Shown one piece after another: positions 1 to 10,257 of a stretch of 64,000 nt of DNA; the stretch's first letter is position 1; each line of letters begins with the position of its first letter. Under the pieces are notes generated by a model, which was given only the letters and a program-made list of their open reading frames with translations, searched no databases and had not been told where the DNA came from. Both the position numbers and the translations under genes were made by a program. Source of the DNA: Urbifossiella sp046350095. GTDB taxonomy: Bacteria > Planctomycetota > Planctomycetia > Gemmatales > Gemmataceae. The DNA lies in contig JAXMBA010000006.1 in assembly GCA_046350095.1 (NCBI GenBank), forward strand, positions 186,001 through 250,000. Direction: 5' to 3'.

Positions 1-376
1 GCAGGCACAGGACCGCCGCGAGGATCGGGATGCGCGGCCCGAGCGGGATGGAGGAGTGCGCCCCGCTCGCGACGAGCAGCATCGGGAACGCGGCCATCCA
101 CAGCGCCGCGAGTGCCCCGCCCATCAGGAGGCCGACGAGCGTGCGCGGGTGCGGGTACTTGTCGGCGATGCGCCCGCCGTAGGCGTTGCCGAGGGCGATG
201 CCGGCGAGGAACACGCCGATGATGCCGGTCCAGGTGTACAGGTCGGACCCGATGAACGGGGCGAGGAGGCGGCTGGCGACGAGCTGGAGGACGAGCAGCG
301 CGGCGTTGGCCAGGAACACCACCAGCCCGATCCCGACGAGCCGGGCGAGCGGGAGCGGGGCGGACGGGGAACCCAT
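1..376 (-). CDS. Fused MFS/spermidine synthase-like membrane protein (N-terminal part)
   Basis: The frame is open from an ATG at 376 to the window edge, so only the first 125 residues are present. They read as membrane segments: a hydrophobic stretch (LVGIGLVVFLANAALLVLQL), then ASRLLAPFIGSDLYTWTGII, then a short loop GRIADKYPHPRTL and another hydrophobic segment. This arrangement is typical of the membrane half of spermidine-synthase-like proteins, in which multiple helices precede a Rossmann methyltransferase-like domain. The catalytic half would lie left of the window, so polyamine synthesis is not shown and many family members have unknown substrates. It is divergent from the Hsp70 gene. 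Confidence 0.7.
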   Translation of the reverse strand, partial: MGSPSAPLPLARLVGIGLVVFLANAALLVLQLVASRLLAPFIGSDLYTWTGIIGVFLAGIALGNAYGGRIADKYPHPRTLVGLLMGGALAALWMAAFPMLLVASGAHSSIPLGPRIPILAAVLCL

Positions 377-520
377 GCGGCGGAACCTGGTGCGGGGACG
401 GCGAGGGTGTCCGGGTAGTGGTATGCCCGCGGGCCGGGAACGGCCATCGACCCCCGGCGGGCGCTACAATGGCCGAAGTCTCGCCGCCAGCGGCGGTGGA
501 GTTGACCCCGGAGACGGTTC

Positions 521-2356
<1,836 letters not shown>

Positions 2357-2381
2357 CGCCGCCCCCCGCGGGGGGGGCGCG

Positions 2382-2819
2382 TTACTTCCCACCCTGGCGC
2401 AGCAACTTCATCACCACCACGCCCGGGGCGTCGGTCTTGAAGTCGGCCGGGCGGTCGTCGCCGTTCTTCGTGAACGCCAGCGTCAGCTCCAGGCCCGCCT
2501 TCGTCGCCTTCGTCTGGTAGATGCCCAGCACCGTCTTGTCCCCCTTCGGCGGCGAGATGTCGATGTGCCCCGGGGTCTTGGTCGGGTCGAGAGTGAACTT
2601 CGCGTCCTCGGCCTTCCCCTTGCCGCCCTCGCGGACCGTCACCGTGCCGTTCTTGAACTCGAACTCCACCTTGTCCGCGTCCTCCTTCGTCTTCCCGCCG
2701 AAGGACGCCGACAGCACCTTGTAGGTGCCGTCGATCGACTTGGCCGGGGCGTCGCCCTGGGCGGTCCCCGCCCCCGCGACCACCAGCCCCGCCACCACCG
2801 CCGCCAGCAACTGCTTCAT
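2382..2819 (-). CDS. TIGR03067 family secreted protein
   Basis: A 145-residue protein with a signal peptide (MKQLLAAVVAGLVVAGAGTAQG), followed by a small beta-rich domain with the family pattern: IDGTYKVLSASFGGK, a central TPGHIDISPPKGDKT and a terminal DRPADFKT. This matches the planctomycete paralogous family TIGR03067, exported proteins of unknown function often present in many copies per genome. It lies 19 nt downstream of a second copy in the same orientation, so the two are probably co-transcribed. No catalytic residues are recognisable. Confidence 0.85.
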   Translation of the reverse strand: MKQLLAAVVAGLVVAGAGTAQGDAPAKSIDGTYKVLSASFGGKTKEDADKVEFEFKNGTVTVREGGKGKAEDAKFTLDPTKTPGHIDISPPKGDKTVLGIYQTKATKAGLELTLAFTKNGDDRPADFKTDAPGVVVMKLLRQGGK

Positions 2820-2838
2820 CGGTCGTCCTCGTGGGTTG

Positions 2839-3261
2839 CTACTTGCCGCCGTCGCGCTTCAGCCGCACCACCATCACGTCCTTGCCGCCGGCGAAGTCCG
2901 CCGGGCGGTCGGCCGTCTCGGTGTACGCCAGCACCACCTCGCCCTTCTCCAGCCGGACGATCCCCGGGAACGTCCGCCCCTTGTCCGGGCCGTCCTGCGG
3001 CGCCAGGTCGAGGTGCGCCGGCGCGTGCTTCGCGTCCAGCTTGAGCTTCGCCGGGTAGTCCTTCCCCTTGACCGAAAACGTCAGGTCGTCCTTCTCGATC
3101 TTCGCGGCGAAGCCGGCCAGCACGTCCCCCGGCACCGCCTTGCCGTGGTGCGACGCCGACACGGCCTTGTACGACCCGGCCAGGGCCGCGAGCGACACGT
3201 CGTCGGCCGCGACGGTGGTGCCGATCAGGAAGGCGACTGCGGCGAGCGCGAACCGGGTCAT
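2839..3261 (-). CDS. TIGR03067 family secreted protein (second copy)
   Basis: A 140-residue paralogue of the following gene: signal peptide MTRFALAAVAFLIGTTVAAD, then LAGSYKAVSASHHGKAVPGD, a central HAPAHLDLAPQDGPDKG and a terminal TADRPADFAGGKD. The two copies share the layout and the RPADF signature but have diverged in most other positions, so the duplication is not recent. It is the first gene of a two-gene minus-strand unit and is divergent from the ceramidase-like gene, with a 116-nt intergenic gap that must hold both promoters. Confidence 0.85.
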   Translation of the reverse strand: MTRFALAAVAFLIGTTVAADDVSLAALAGSYKAVSASHHGKAVPGDVLAGFAAKIEKDDLTFSVKGKDYPAKLKLDAKHAPAHLDLAPQDGPDKGRTFPGIVRLEKGEVVLAYTETADRPADFAGGKDVMVVRLKRDGGK

Positions 3262-3377
3262 GCGAACCTCCGGGCGGGAAACCGGCCGTCAGTGTACCGG
3301 CGCCACCCGCCGGCGGCACCCGCTTGCCCGGCGGCCGAAACCGGCGTACCCTCGGGACTTCCCCCCGGGATACCCCC

Positions 3378-4796
3378 ATGACGCGCTTCGCACTCCTGCT
3401 CGCACTCGTCGTCCCCGCCGTCGCAGCCGACGCCCCGCCCCGGCCGCCCGGCATCACGGCCGGCGCGTACGCCCAGGACGTGACGCCCGAACACTTCCCG
3501 ATCAGCGTCAACGGCGGGTTCGCCGACCGCAAGGCGACGAGCGCCGCGGACAAACTCCACGCCCGCTGCCTCGTCCTCGACGACGGCAAGACGAAGGCGG
3601 CCCTGTGCGTCGTGGACAGTTGCATGATCCCGCGCGAGCTCGGCGACGCGGCCCGCGCCGCGGCGAGCCAGGCGACCGGCATCCCGGCCGCGAACATCCT
3701 GATTTCCGCGACCCACACCCACAGCGCGCCGACCGTGACCGGCGTGTTCGGGAGCGACCCCGACGAGCGGTACGTCAAATTCCTCGCGGGGAAAATCGCA
3801 GCGGGCGTCACGGCGGCGCACGCGAAGCTGGCCCCGGCGAAGGTCGGCTGGGGCGCCGCCGACGAGCCGGGCCACGTGTTCAACCGCCGCTGGCTCACGA
3901 CCCCGGGGTTCGAGAACGTGAACCCGTTCGGCGACAAGACCGACAAGGTGCGGACGAACCCGGGGTACGGGAACAAGGCGCTCGACAGGCAGGCCGGCCC
4001 GGTGGACCCGGCGGTGAGCGTGCTGAGCGTCCGCGGCGCTGACGGCGCGCCGCGGGCGCTGTTCGCCGCCTACGGGCTCCACTACGTCGGCGACCGACCG
4101 GCGCTGTCGGCCGACTACTTCGGCGTGTTCGCCGAGCGCGTCGGCCCGCTGCTCGGGGCGACGGGCGACAGCTTCGTCGGCGTCCTGGCGAACGGCACGA
4201 GCGGCGACGTGAACAACATCAACTTTGCCGGCCCGGCCCCGCCGAAACGCGAGCCCGGCGAGCGCTCTCGCGAGGTCGCCGAGGCGGTGGCGAAGGCCGC
4301 CAAGGCGGCCGCCGACGGCGCCACCTACCGCAGTGACATCACGCTGTCCGTGGCGACGACGGAGCTGACGCTGAAGGTCCGCAAGCCGACCGCGGCCGAG
4401 GTGGCGCGGGCGGAGAAACGACTGGAGGCGGCGAACGGGCGCGAACTGAAGGGGCCGGACGAGGTGTACGCCCGCGAGACGGTGCTGCTGGCGAAGTACC
4501 CGGACACGGTACCGGTGCGCCTCCAGGCGATCCGCGTCGGCGACCTGGGAATCGTGGCAATTCCGTGCGAGGTGTTCACGCAGATCGGCCTCGACATCAA
4601 GGCGAAGTCGCCGCTGCGGCAGACGTTCGTGGTGTCGCTGGCGAACGGGTACAACGGCTACCTGCCGACCGCGGCGCAGCACGCGCTCGGCGGCTACGAA
4701 ACGTGGCGGGCGCGGTCGAGCTACCTGGAGGTCGGCGCCGCGGACGCGATCACGGCGACGGCGCTTGAACTGTTGGGGCAGGTCCGGCCGCGGTAA
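3378..4796 (+). CDS. Neutral/alkaline ceramidase-like secreted protein
   Basis: The 472-residue protein starts at the ATG that opens a signal peptide (MTRFALLLALVVPAVAADAP); the frame is open further upstream but that stretch is not signal-like. After the signal come a segment like those that open neutral/alkaline non-lysosomal ceramidase domains (AGAYAQDVTPEHFPISVNGG), a histidine cluster SATHTHSAPT, and a distal FVVSLANGYNGYLPT with an ALGGYETWRARSSYLE-like end. Ceramidases use zinc bound by such histidines to hydrolyse amides, but planctomycete members probably act on other substrates. The 3' end overlaps the convergent gene by 47 nt. Confidence 0.78.
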   Translation: MTRFALLLALVVPAVAADAPPRPPGITAGAYAQDVTPEHFPISVNGGFADRKATSAADKLHARCLVLDDGKTKAALCVVDSCMIPRELGDAARAAASQATGIPAANILISATHTHSAPTVTGVFGSDPDERYVKFLAGKIAAGVTAAHAKLAPAKVGWGAADEPGHVFNRRWLTTPGFENVNPFGDKTDKVRTNPGYGNKALDRQAGPVDPAVSVLSVRGADGAPRALFAAYGLHYVGDRPALSADYFGVFAERVGPLLGATGDSFVGVLANGTSGDVNNINFAGPAPPKREPGERSREVAEAVAKAAKAAADGATYRSDITLSVATTELTLKVRKPTAAEVARAEKRLEAANGRELKGPDEVYARETVLLAKYPDTVPVRLQAIRVGDLGIVAIPCEVFTQIGLDIKAKSPLRQTFVVSLANGYNGYLPTAAQHALGGYETWRARSSYLEVGAADAITATALELLGQVRPR

Positions 4797-5277
4797 CACC
4801 GGCGGCCGGGCCGGCGACCGGAACACACTTGGGGAAGACGTACCGCTCGAATGCCTGCCCGGTCGTCGCGGGGAACCGGACGTTTCCGAAGGCCGCATCC
4901 CATTCGGCCCGCCGCGCGGCGATGTGGGCCGAAAGGGCGGACGCGAACTCCGGCGACTCGACTTCCGCCGGTAGTCCCTCGCCGCCGACCTCGGCTCCGC
5001 CGAGTCGGCGGGTGAGGTCGCGGAGCAGGTCGAGAAACGCGGCATCAACCGTCGGCGGGTGGCAGAGGGTGAACCGGCACGACACCCGGACCGGCTCCGG
5101 GGTGACCTCGATCTCAAAGACGTGCGAGCCGTCGGCGACGACGTGGTATGACGACCCGGGTGTGGCGAGCGCCGCATGGTCGGAGGTGGCATTCGGCAGG
5201 CGACGGACCGCTGTGTCCGCCTCGGCAAACGTTACGTGCCGCGGGCGGAGGTCGACGCGAAACGACTCGAAGCCCAT
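4750..5277 (-). CDS. Hypothetical protein, possible partner of the ParB-like gene
   Basis: A 175-residue cytosolic protein with no recognised family. The N-terminal half has regular beta-type spacing (MGFESFRVDLRPRHVTFAEA and VFEIEVTPEPVRVSCRF). The middle is helical, and the C-terminus is Pro/Ala-rich and low in complexity where it overlaps the ceramidase-like gene. It starts 18 nt after the stop of the 119-residue gene, in the order seen for toxin and immunity genes. That role is inference from position and size only. Confidence 0.6.
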   Translation of the reverse strand: MGFESFRVDLRPRHVTFAEADTAVRRLPNATSDHAALATPGSSYHVVADGSHVFEIEVTPEPVRVSCRFTLCHPPTVDAAFLDLLRDLTRRLGGAEVGGEGLPAEVESPEFASALSAHIAARRAEWDAAFGNVRFPATTGQAFERYVFPKCVPVAGPAAGVTAAGPAPTVQAPSP

Positions 5278-5295
5278 GACCCCCTCCCTACCGGC

Positions 5296-5655
5296 CTACT
5301 GGACGTCCGGCAGCACGTCGATCCACCGGCGAACCGGGCGGTAGTTCACCGGCAAGCGTTGGACCTGCGGGCGCGGCCCCGGCACTGTCGTCAGGTCGGT
5401 TCCGGTGAGGTGGGCGGCGACAACCCGGTGGTGTCCGCCGAGCACCTCTCCGCCGGGCCCCATGACGACCGGCTGGAGGCCAGCCGCAGTCCAGTCGAAC
5501 GAACCGTCCGCCATCGCCGCGGCAATTGCGTCGATTGTAGCACGGCTGAAATCGGCCTTCGCCTGTGTGGGCACCAGACCCCGCGCGGTCAACTCGGCCG
5601 CCAGTTGGTGCCGCCCGGCGCCGGTCGTGGGGTAGTACGCGGCGGGGGCGGCCAC
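5296..5655 (-). CDS. Small ParB-like domain protein, possible orphan toxin domain
   Basis: A 119-residue protein without signal peptide. Its core, ATIDAIAAAMADGSFDW then PVVMGPGGEVLGGHHRVVAA, has the layout of ParB/sulfiredoxin-fold domains, where GGHHR replaces the ParB GxHR/GERR box. It ends VQRLPVNYRPVRRWIDVLPD. ParB-like modules of this size occur as C-terminal tips of polymorphic toxins, which is the reading suggested here, but no delivery domain is attached. The gene begins 13 nt after the DUF1552 stop and is followed at 18 nt by an unknown gene. Family assignment is by eye and tentative. Confidence 0.6.
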   Translation of the reverse strand: MAAPAAYYPTTGAGRHQLAAELTARGLVPTQAKADFSRATIDAIAAAMADGSFDWTAAGLQPVVMGPGGEVLGGHHRVVAAHLTGTDLTTVPGPRPQVQRLPVNYRPVRRWIDVLPDVQ

Positions 5656-5668
5656 GGGGTCGCTCCCC

Positions 5669-7006
5669 TCACGCCAGGTTCGGCAGCGCGCCGGTGCTGT
5701 CGCCCAGCGAATCCACCTTCACGCGCGTCCGGTCGAGCAGGCCCACCCACAGGTTGTTCAGCGGCGTCTCGCGGGCGTACTTCACGTGCCGGCCCGGCTT
5801 CAGCGTGCCGCAGCCGCCGCCGGCCAGGAGGATCGGCAGGTTGTCGTGGTTGTGGGCGTTCCCGTCACTGTTGCCGCTGCCGTAGGCCACCATGCAGTGG
5901 TCCAGCAGCGTGCCGTCGCCCTCGCGCACGGCCTTCAGCTTGCCCAGGAAGTACGCCAGCTGCGTCGTGTGGAACGTGTTGATGTCCCGGATCTTCTGCT
6001 TCTTCTCGGCCTTGTTCTCGTGGTGCGACAGGTCGTGGTGCCCCTCCGTCACCCCCGCGAACGGGTACGGCTTGTTGCTCCCCTCGTTCGCCAGCACGCA
6101 CGTCGCCACCCGCGTCACGTCGGCCTGGAACGCCAGCACCATCAGGTCGTACATCAGGCGCACGTGGTCGGGGTAGCTGCCCGGGATGCCGGTCGGCACG
6201 GGCACGTCCGGGGTGCGCACCGGCGGCAGCGTCGCGGCGCGCTGGATGCGCTGCTCCACGTCGCGCACCGCTTGCAGGTACTCGTCCAGCTTGCGGCGGT
6301 CGGCGGCGCCGAGGCGGTCGGTCAGCTCGCGCGAGTCTTCCCGCACGAAGTCGAGGACGCTGCGGCGCCGCGCGTCCTGCCGCTGGCGGACGTTGTCCGG
6401 CGTCGTGGAGAAGAGGCGCTCGAAGACGAGCTTCGGGTTCACCTCCTTCGGCAGCGGCTGCGTCGCCGACCGCCACGACATCGTGGACGAGTAGACGCAC
6501 GAGTACCCGCTGTCGCAGTTGCCGGCCATCGCGCCGGCCTCGCAGCCGAGCTCCAGACTCGGAAGGCGCGTCTGGTCGGCGAGCCGGCCCGCGGCCACCT
6601 GATCGACGCTGACGCCGGCGCGGATGTCGGTGCCGTCTGTCTTGCGCGGCTGCGACCCCGTGAGGAACGCCCCGAGCGCGCGGGCGTGGTCACCGCCGCC
6701 GTCGCCGTGGGGGCGGGCCTTGTCGGCGGTCAGGCCGGTGAGGACGAGCAACTGGTCCTTCACCGGCTGGAGCGGGCGAAGGATGTGCGGCAGGTCGAAA
6801 TCGGCGCCCTCCTTCTCCGGCGTCCAGTCGGCCATGTTCTTGCCGTTGGGCACGTACAGGACGCACAGCCGGTTGGGGGCCGGGTTGGCTGTGCCGGCGC
6901 CCTGTGCCCAGGCGGTCTGCGGCCCCATCGCCTCCAGCCAGGGGAGGGCGACGGACACGCCGAGCCCCTTGAGGGCGGTCCGGCGGCTGATCGGCGAACG
7001 GGGCAT
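5669..7006 (-). CDS. DUF1552 domain protein with Tat-type signal
   Basis: A 445-residue exported protein. The start chosen is the ATG at 7006 behind GAGGAG; the frame runs further up into the neighbouring inverted repeat, which is not coding. The N-terminus SRRTALKGLG is twin-arginine-like. The body carries the DUF1552 layout: NRLCVLYVPNGKNMADW, LTGLTADKARPHGDGGGDHA, VSVDQVAAGRL and a terminal GSGNSDGNAHNHDNLPILLA. These proteins regularly accompany a DUF1592 cytochrome-type protein, as here, and both are thought to act in the periplasm. The biochemical role is unknown. Confidence 0.9.
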   Translation of the reverse strand: MPRSPISRRTALKGLGVSVALPWLEAMGPQTAWAQGAGTANPAPNRLCVLYVPNGKNMADWTPEKEGADFDLPHILRPLQPVKDQLLVLTGLTADKARPHGDGGGDHARALGAFLTGSQPRKTDGTDIRAGVSVDQVAAGRLADQTRLPSLELGCEAGAMAGNCDSGYSCVYSSTMSWRSATQPLPKEVNPKLVFERLFSTTPDNVRQRQDARRRSVLDFVREDSRELTDRLGAADRRKLDEYLQAVRDVEQRIQRAATLPPVRTPDVPVPTGIPGSYPDHVRLMYDLMVLAFQADVTRVATCVLANEGSNKPYPFAGVTEGHHDLSHHENKAEKKQKIRDINTFHTTQLAYFLGKLKAVREGDGTLLDHCMVAYGSGNSDGNAHNHDNLPILLAGGGCGTLKPGRHVKYARETPLNNLWVGLLDRTRVKVDSLGDSTGALPNLA

Positions 7007-7032
7007 CACTCGCTCCTCGGGAATCAAGGCAT

Positions 7033-7141
7033 TTTTTGACAGGACGAACAGGATCAAGCAGGATGGAAAACAAAGATCGAAATCAATTTAATTTCCGTCT
7101 TTGTTTTCCATCCTGCTTGATCCTGTTCGTCCTGTCAAAAA
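7033..7141. repeat. 44-bp perfect inverted repeat (ACAGGAT-type element)
   Basis: Arms at 7033-7076 and 7098-7141 are perfectly complementary, with a 21-nt A/T-rich loop. The outer end is TTTTTGACAGGACGAACAGG, and within the arm ACAGGA-like words recur about every 10 bases. The element sits between the co-directional DUF1592 and DUF1552 genes. The arm ends in five A on one strand and five T on the other, so the transcript would form a very long hairpin ending in U residues from either side. It may act as a terminator or processing site. A related element lies at 29384-29470. Confidence 0.92.
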
Positions 7142-7220
7142 TCTACTTCGCACTACCGCGGCGCATGCGGAACGGGTCGGACTGCACGACCTCGGTCACC
7201 AGCGCCGAGAACTTGTACTC

Positions 7221-9539
7221 CTACCGGGCCAGCCCGGCGACGATCTTGTCCACGGCGCGCTTGTCGGAGTACTCCAGCCCGCGGCCGACCGCGTAGGTCA
7301 GCAGCTTCTCCGCGAGGCAGCGGGCGAACTGGTCCTTCTTCGTCAGCAGAATCTTCTTGAGCTCGGCCGGCCCGGCGAACTTCACGCCGCCCGGCAACTC
7401 GCCCGACGGGTCGATCGTCGCGTCGCCGTCCTTCGCCCGGAACGCCCCCACGGCGTCGAAGTTTTCGAGCCCGAAGCCGAGCGGGTCCATCTTCGCGTGG
7501 CAGCTGGCGCACGCCGGGTTCTTGCGGTGCTCCTCCATGCGGGCACGGAGCGTCAGGGCCGTCGCCTTCTTGCCCGCTTCTTCCAATTCGGGCACGTTCG
7601 GCGGCGGGGGCGGCGGCGGCGTGCCGAGCAGCTGTTCGAGCACCCACCGGCCGCGCTTCACTGGGCTGGTCCGCGTCGGGTTCGAGGTGACCGTCAGCAC
7701 GCTGGCCTGAGTGAGCACGCCGCCGCGGTTCGTGCCGGCGAGTGCCACCCGCACGAACTCCTCCGGGCGACGCCCGCCGCGGGCCGCGTCCTTGAGGCCG
7801 TACAGCCGGGCGAGGTCGGCGTTCACGTAGGTGAAGTCGGCGTCCAGAATGTCCAGCACGCTGCGATCCTGCCGCACGATCTCGCCGAGGAACAACTTGG
7901 TTTCCTGGAACATCGCCGCCCGCAGCCGGTCGTTGAACTGCGGGAACAGCTTACTGTCCGGCTGGGCGTTCTTCAGAGGCTGGAGTTGGAGCCACTGCAT
8001 GGCGAACGACTCGACCAGCGTGTTCGCCTTCGGGTCGGCCAGCATTCGCTTCACCTGCGCCGGCAGGTTCGGCGTCAGCTGGTTCTTCCCGGCCAGGTCG
8101 AACAGCTCGGCGTCGGGCATCGACGCCCACAGGAAGTAGCTCAGGCGGCTGGCGAGCTGGTACTCGCCGATCGGCCGGGCCTCCGGGCCTTCGGGCCGGT
8201 CGTCGAGTTCGACGCGGAACAGGAACTTGGGAGACACCAGCACCGCCGTCATGGCGAACTGCACGCCGGCCTCCCACGACTCGCCCGCCGCCGTGCGCGA
8301 CTCGGCGAGCTTGACGAGGCGGTTCAACTCGTCGGGTGTCACCGGCCGGCGGTAGGCGCGGGTGGCGAAGCGGCCGAGCACCTCGCGCGACTTCTCGGCG
8401 GCGGGCTTCGACTCGTCGCACTTCAGGAGCGCGCGGTGGGTGGCGGGACGGGTGTCGAGCGGGCCTTGAAGGTACAGGTTCTGCACGAACAGCGTCGGCG
8501 CCGGATCGCCCGCCTTCGGCTTCACGAGCGCCACCGCCATCCGCTTCAGGCCGATGTTCGCTGGAACCTTCGCCTCGATCACCTGCGGCGCCTTCTCGGT
8601 GCCGGTCACGTCCACCGTCTTGAGGACGACGAAGGGGCGGAGCCCCTTCACGGCGGCGCCGCTCAGTTTTTCGGCCTCTGCGTCGGAGGCGACGCCCGGG
8701 GCGTCCTTGTCGCACACCGCGAGCACCGCCACCCGAACCGGCTCCTTGCCGGTCGTCTCGGCGCGGACGCGGGCGCGGAACACGTACTCGCCGTCGGTCG
8801 GCACCTGATACTGCGTGTGGACCGGGCCGGTCTCCACGGCGTCCCCGCCGTCCTTCACCGACACCACGCGCCAGTTGTTCTTCAGCGGCACCTTCGCCGA
8901 CGCGGGTTCGAGGTACTGCCCGCCCTGCCAGCGTTCCGGCGACTTGACCGGCGTGACCTGAACCGCCCGGTCCATGATCGACTCGGCGGCCGCGAGGTAG
9001 CGTTCGAGGAGTACCGGCGGGAGCGTCAGCACGTCGCCGATGTTGTCGAACCCGTGGCCGACGTCGTCGGAGGGGAAGTCGTCGGCCGGGGTGAAGTCGA
9101 CGCCGACGAGGTCGCGGATCGTGTTGTTGTACTCCAGCCGGTTGAGCCGCCGCATGGTGACGCGGCCGGGGTCGGGCGGGGCCGTGCGGTCGTGGTGGTC
9201 GAAGACGCCGCCGACGGTCTTGAGGAAGGCGTCGTTCTCGGCGGTGGTCGGCCGCGGCCGCGACTCCGGCGGCATCTCGCCGGCGTGGATCACGTCCTGC
9301 ACGCGCTGCCAGACCTTGCGATCTTTCAGGATCGACTCGGCGGACGTGTACTTCGTCAGCGACAGGTCGGCCTTGGGGCGGGTGTCGCCGTGGCAGCCGA
9401 GGCAGTGCTTCTTGAGGTAGGCGACGCCGTCGGCGGCGAACGCCTTCGCCGCCGGCGTCGGCGGCTGGGCGGCTGTGCGGCTCAGGCCGACAGCGGAGGC
9501 GAGCGCGAGGACGGCGGGGAGGAGGCGGAAGGAGGTCAT
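7221..9539 (-). CDS. DUF1587/DUF1592/DUF1588/DUF1585 planctomycete cytochrome-type protein
   Basis: A 772-residue exported protein. It has a signal peptide, a PSCyt1-like cytochrome c segment with a CLGCH haem-binding motif (AYLKKHCLGCHGDTRP), DUF1587 (MRRLNRLEYNNTIRDLVGVD), a carbohydrate-binding-like insert, DUF1595/DUF1592 (RAYRRPVTPDEL; SRLSYFLWASMPDAELF), DUF1588 with a second CASCH (NPACASCHAKMDPLGFGLEN) and a DUF1585 end. It is upstream of and co-directional with the DUF1552 gene. Such large proteins are characteristic of Planctomycetota and are thought to be periplasmic redox proteins, with roles unproven. Confidence 0.93.
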   Translation of the reverse strand: MTSFRLLPAVLALASAVGLSRTAAQPPTPAAKAFAADGVAYLKKHCLGCHGDTRPKADLSLTKYTSAESILKDRKVWQRVQDVIHAGEMPPESRPRPTTAENDAFLKTVGGVFDHHDRTAPPDPGRVTMRRLNRLEYNNTIRDLVGVDFTPADDFPSDDVGHGFDNIGDVLTLPPVLLERYLAAAESIMDRAVQVTPVKSPERWQGGQYLEPASAKVPLKNNWRVVSVKDGGDAVETGPVHTQYQVPTDGEYVFRARVRAETTGKEPVRVAVLAVCDKDAPGVASDAEAEKLSGAAVKGLRPFVVLKTVDVTGTEKAPQVIEAKVPANIGLKRMAVALVKPKAGDPAPTLFVQNLYLQGPLDTRPATHRALLKCDESKPAAEKSREVLGRFATRAYRRPVTPDELNRLVKLAESRTAAGESWEAGVQFAMTAVLVSPKFLFRVELDDRPEGPEARPIGEYQLASRLSYFLWASMPDAELFDLAGKNQLTPNLPAQVKRMLADPKANTLVESFAMQWLQLQPLKNAQPDSKLFPQFNDRLRAAMFQETKLFLGEIVRQDRSVLDILDADFTYVNADLARLYGLKDAARGGRRPEEFVRVALAGTNRGGVLTQASVLTVTSNPTRTSPVKRGRWVLEQLLGTPPPPPPPNVPELEEAGKKATALTLRARMEEHRKNPACASCHAKMDPLGFGLENFDAVGAFRAKDGDATIDPSGELPGGVKFAGPAELKKILLTKKDQFARCLAEKLLTYAVGRGLEYSDKRAVDKIVAGLAR

Positions 9540-9701
9540 AGGCGGGAACGTGCGGTACGGGCGGGTGCAATTTAGTTTACCCCGCCGTCGGCTCGCGGGC
9601 CAGCGGAAGCGGGAAGATCAGTCTTTCGTCGATGCGACGGCGTGACATGTTTCCACGACCCGGTGTGTGGGTCGCCGGAAACAATGATTTCGCTCGAGGT
9701 G

Positions 9702-10097
9702 TCAGCGGGCGGCGAGGACGCGGCCGGCGACGGCGACCAGGTCGGCGGGCCGGTACGGTTTCGGAAGGAGCGCCGTGGGCAAGTGTTGCGGCTCGCCGCT
9801 GGGCGTGTAGTCGATGATGCTACCGGTGGTGAGTACGACCCGGGCGTCCCCCCGGAGCCGCCGGAGTTCCGCGAGCACCTGCCAGCCGTTGAGCCCGGGG
9901 AGGTTCAGGTCGAGCACGACGACCGCAATGTGGTCGTTGTCGCGGAACATGGCTACGGCGTCGGGTCCGTCGGCAGCGCCGAGAACGGCATAGCCGGCAC
10001 GTTCCAGAACCGTTCGGGCCATGACGATGATTGTAGGTTCGTCATCGACTACGAGCACGGTGAGGCGAACGGCTGATGCTTCGGGAAAATTGTCCAT
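9702..10097 (-). CDS. Single-domain response regulator
   Basis: A 131-residue receiver domain with no output domain. The acidic pair is D18/D19 (LVVDDEP), the phosphoacceptor is D63 (VVVLDLNLPGLNGW), the conserved threonine is at T90/T91 (VVLTTGS) and the conserved lysine is K113 (LPKPYRPADL), so all phosphorylation residues are present. It probably acts by protein contact, as a CheY/SpoIIF-like relay. No histidine kinase is adjacent. It is divergent from the ATP-grasp-like gene across a 160-nt gap. Confidence 0.92.
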   Translation of the reverse strand: MDNFPEASAVRLTVLVVDDEPTIIVMARTVLERAGYAVLGAADGPDAVAMFRDNDHIAVVVLDLNLPGLNGWQVLAELRRLRGDARVVLTTGSIIDYTPSGEPQHLPTALLPKPYRPADLVAVAGRVLAAR

Positions 10098-10257
10098 TAG
10101 TATCTATTGAACGAGCGCGTGATGCGTTCGGCCAGTCCCCGGGGCGGCGTACCCGGCCGGGCGGTAGCGCGGTACGCTGTGGGGGTCCGGCGGGACGTGT
10201 CTGCGGTCTGTGGGGCCGACCCGCGCCGCTCTGCTCGTCGGAGGGGGTGCAGCCGAG

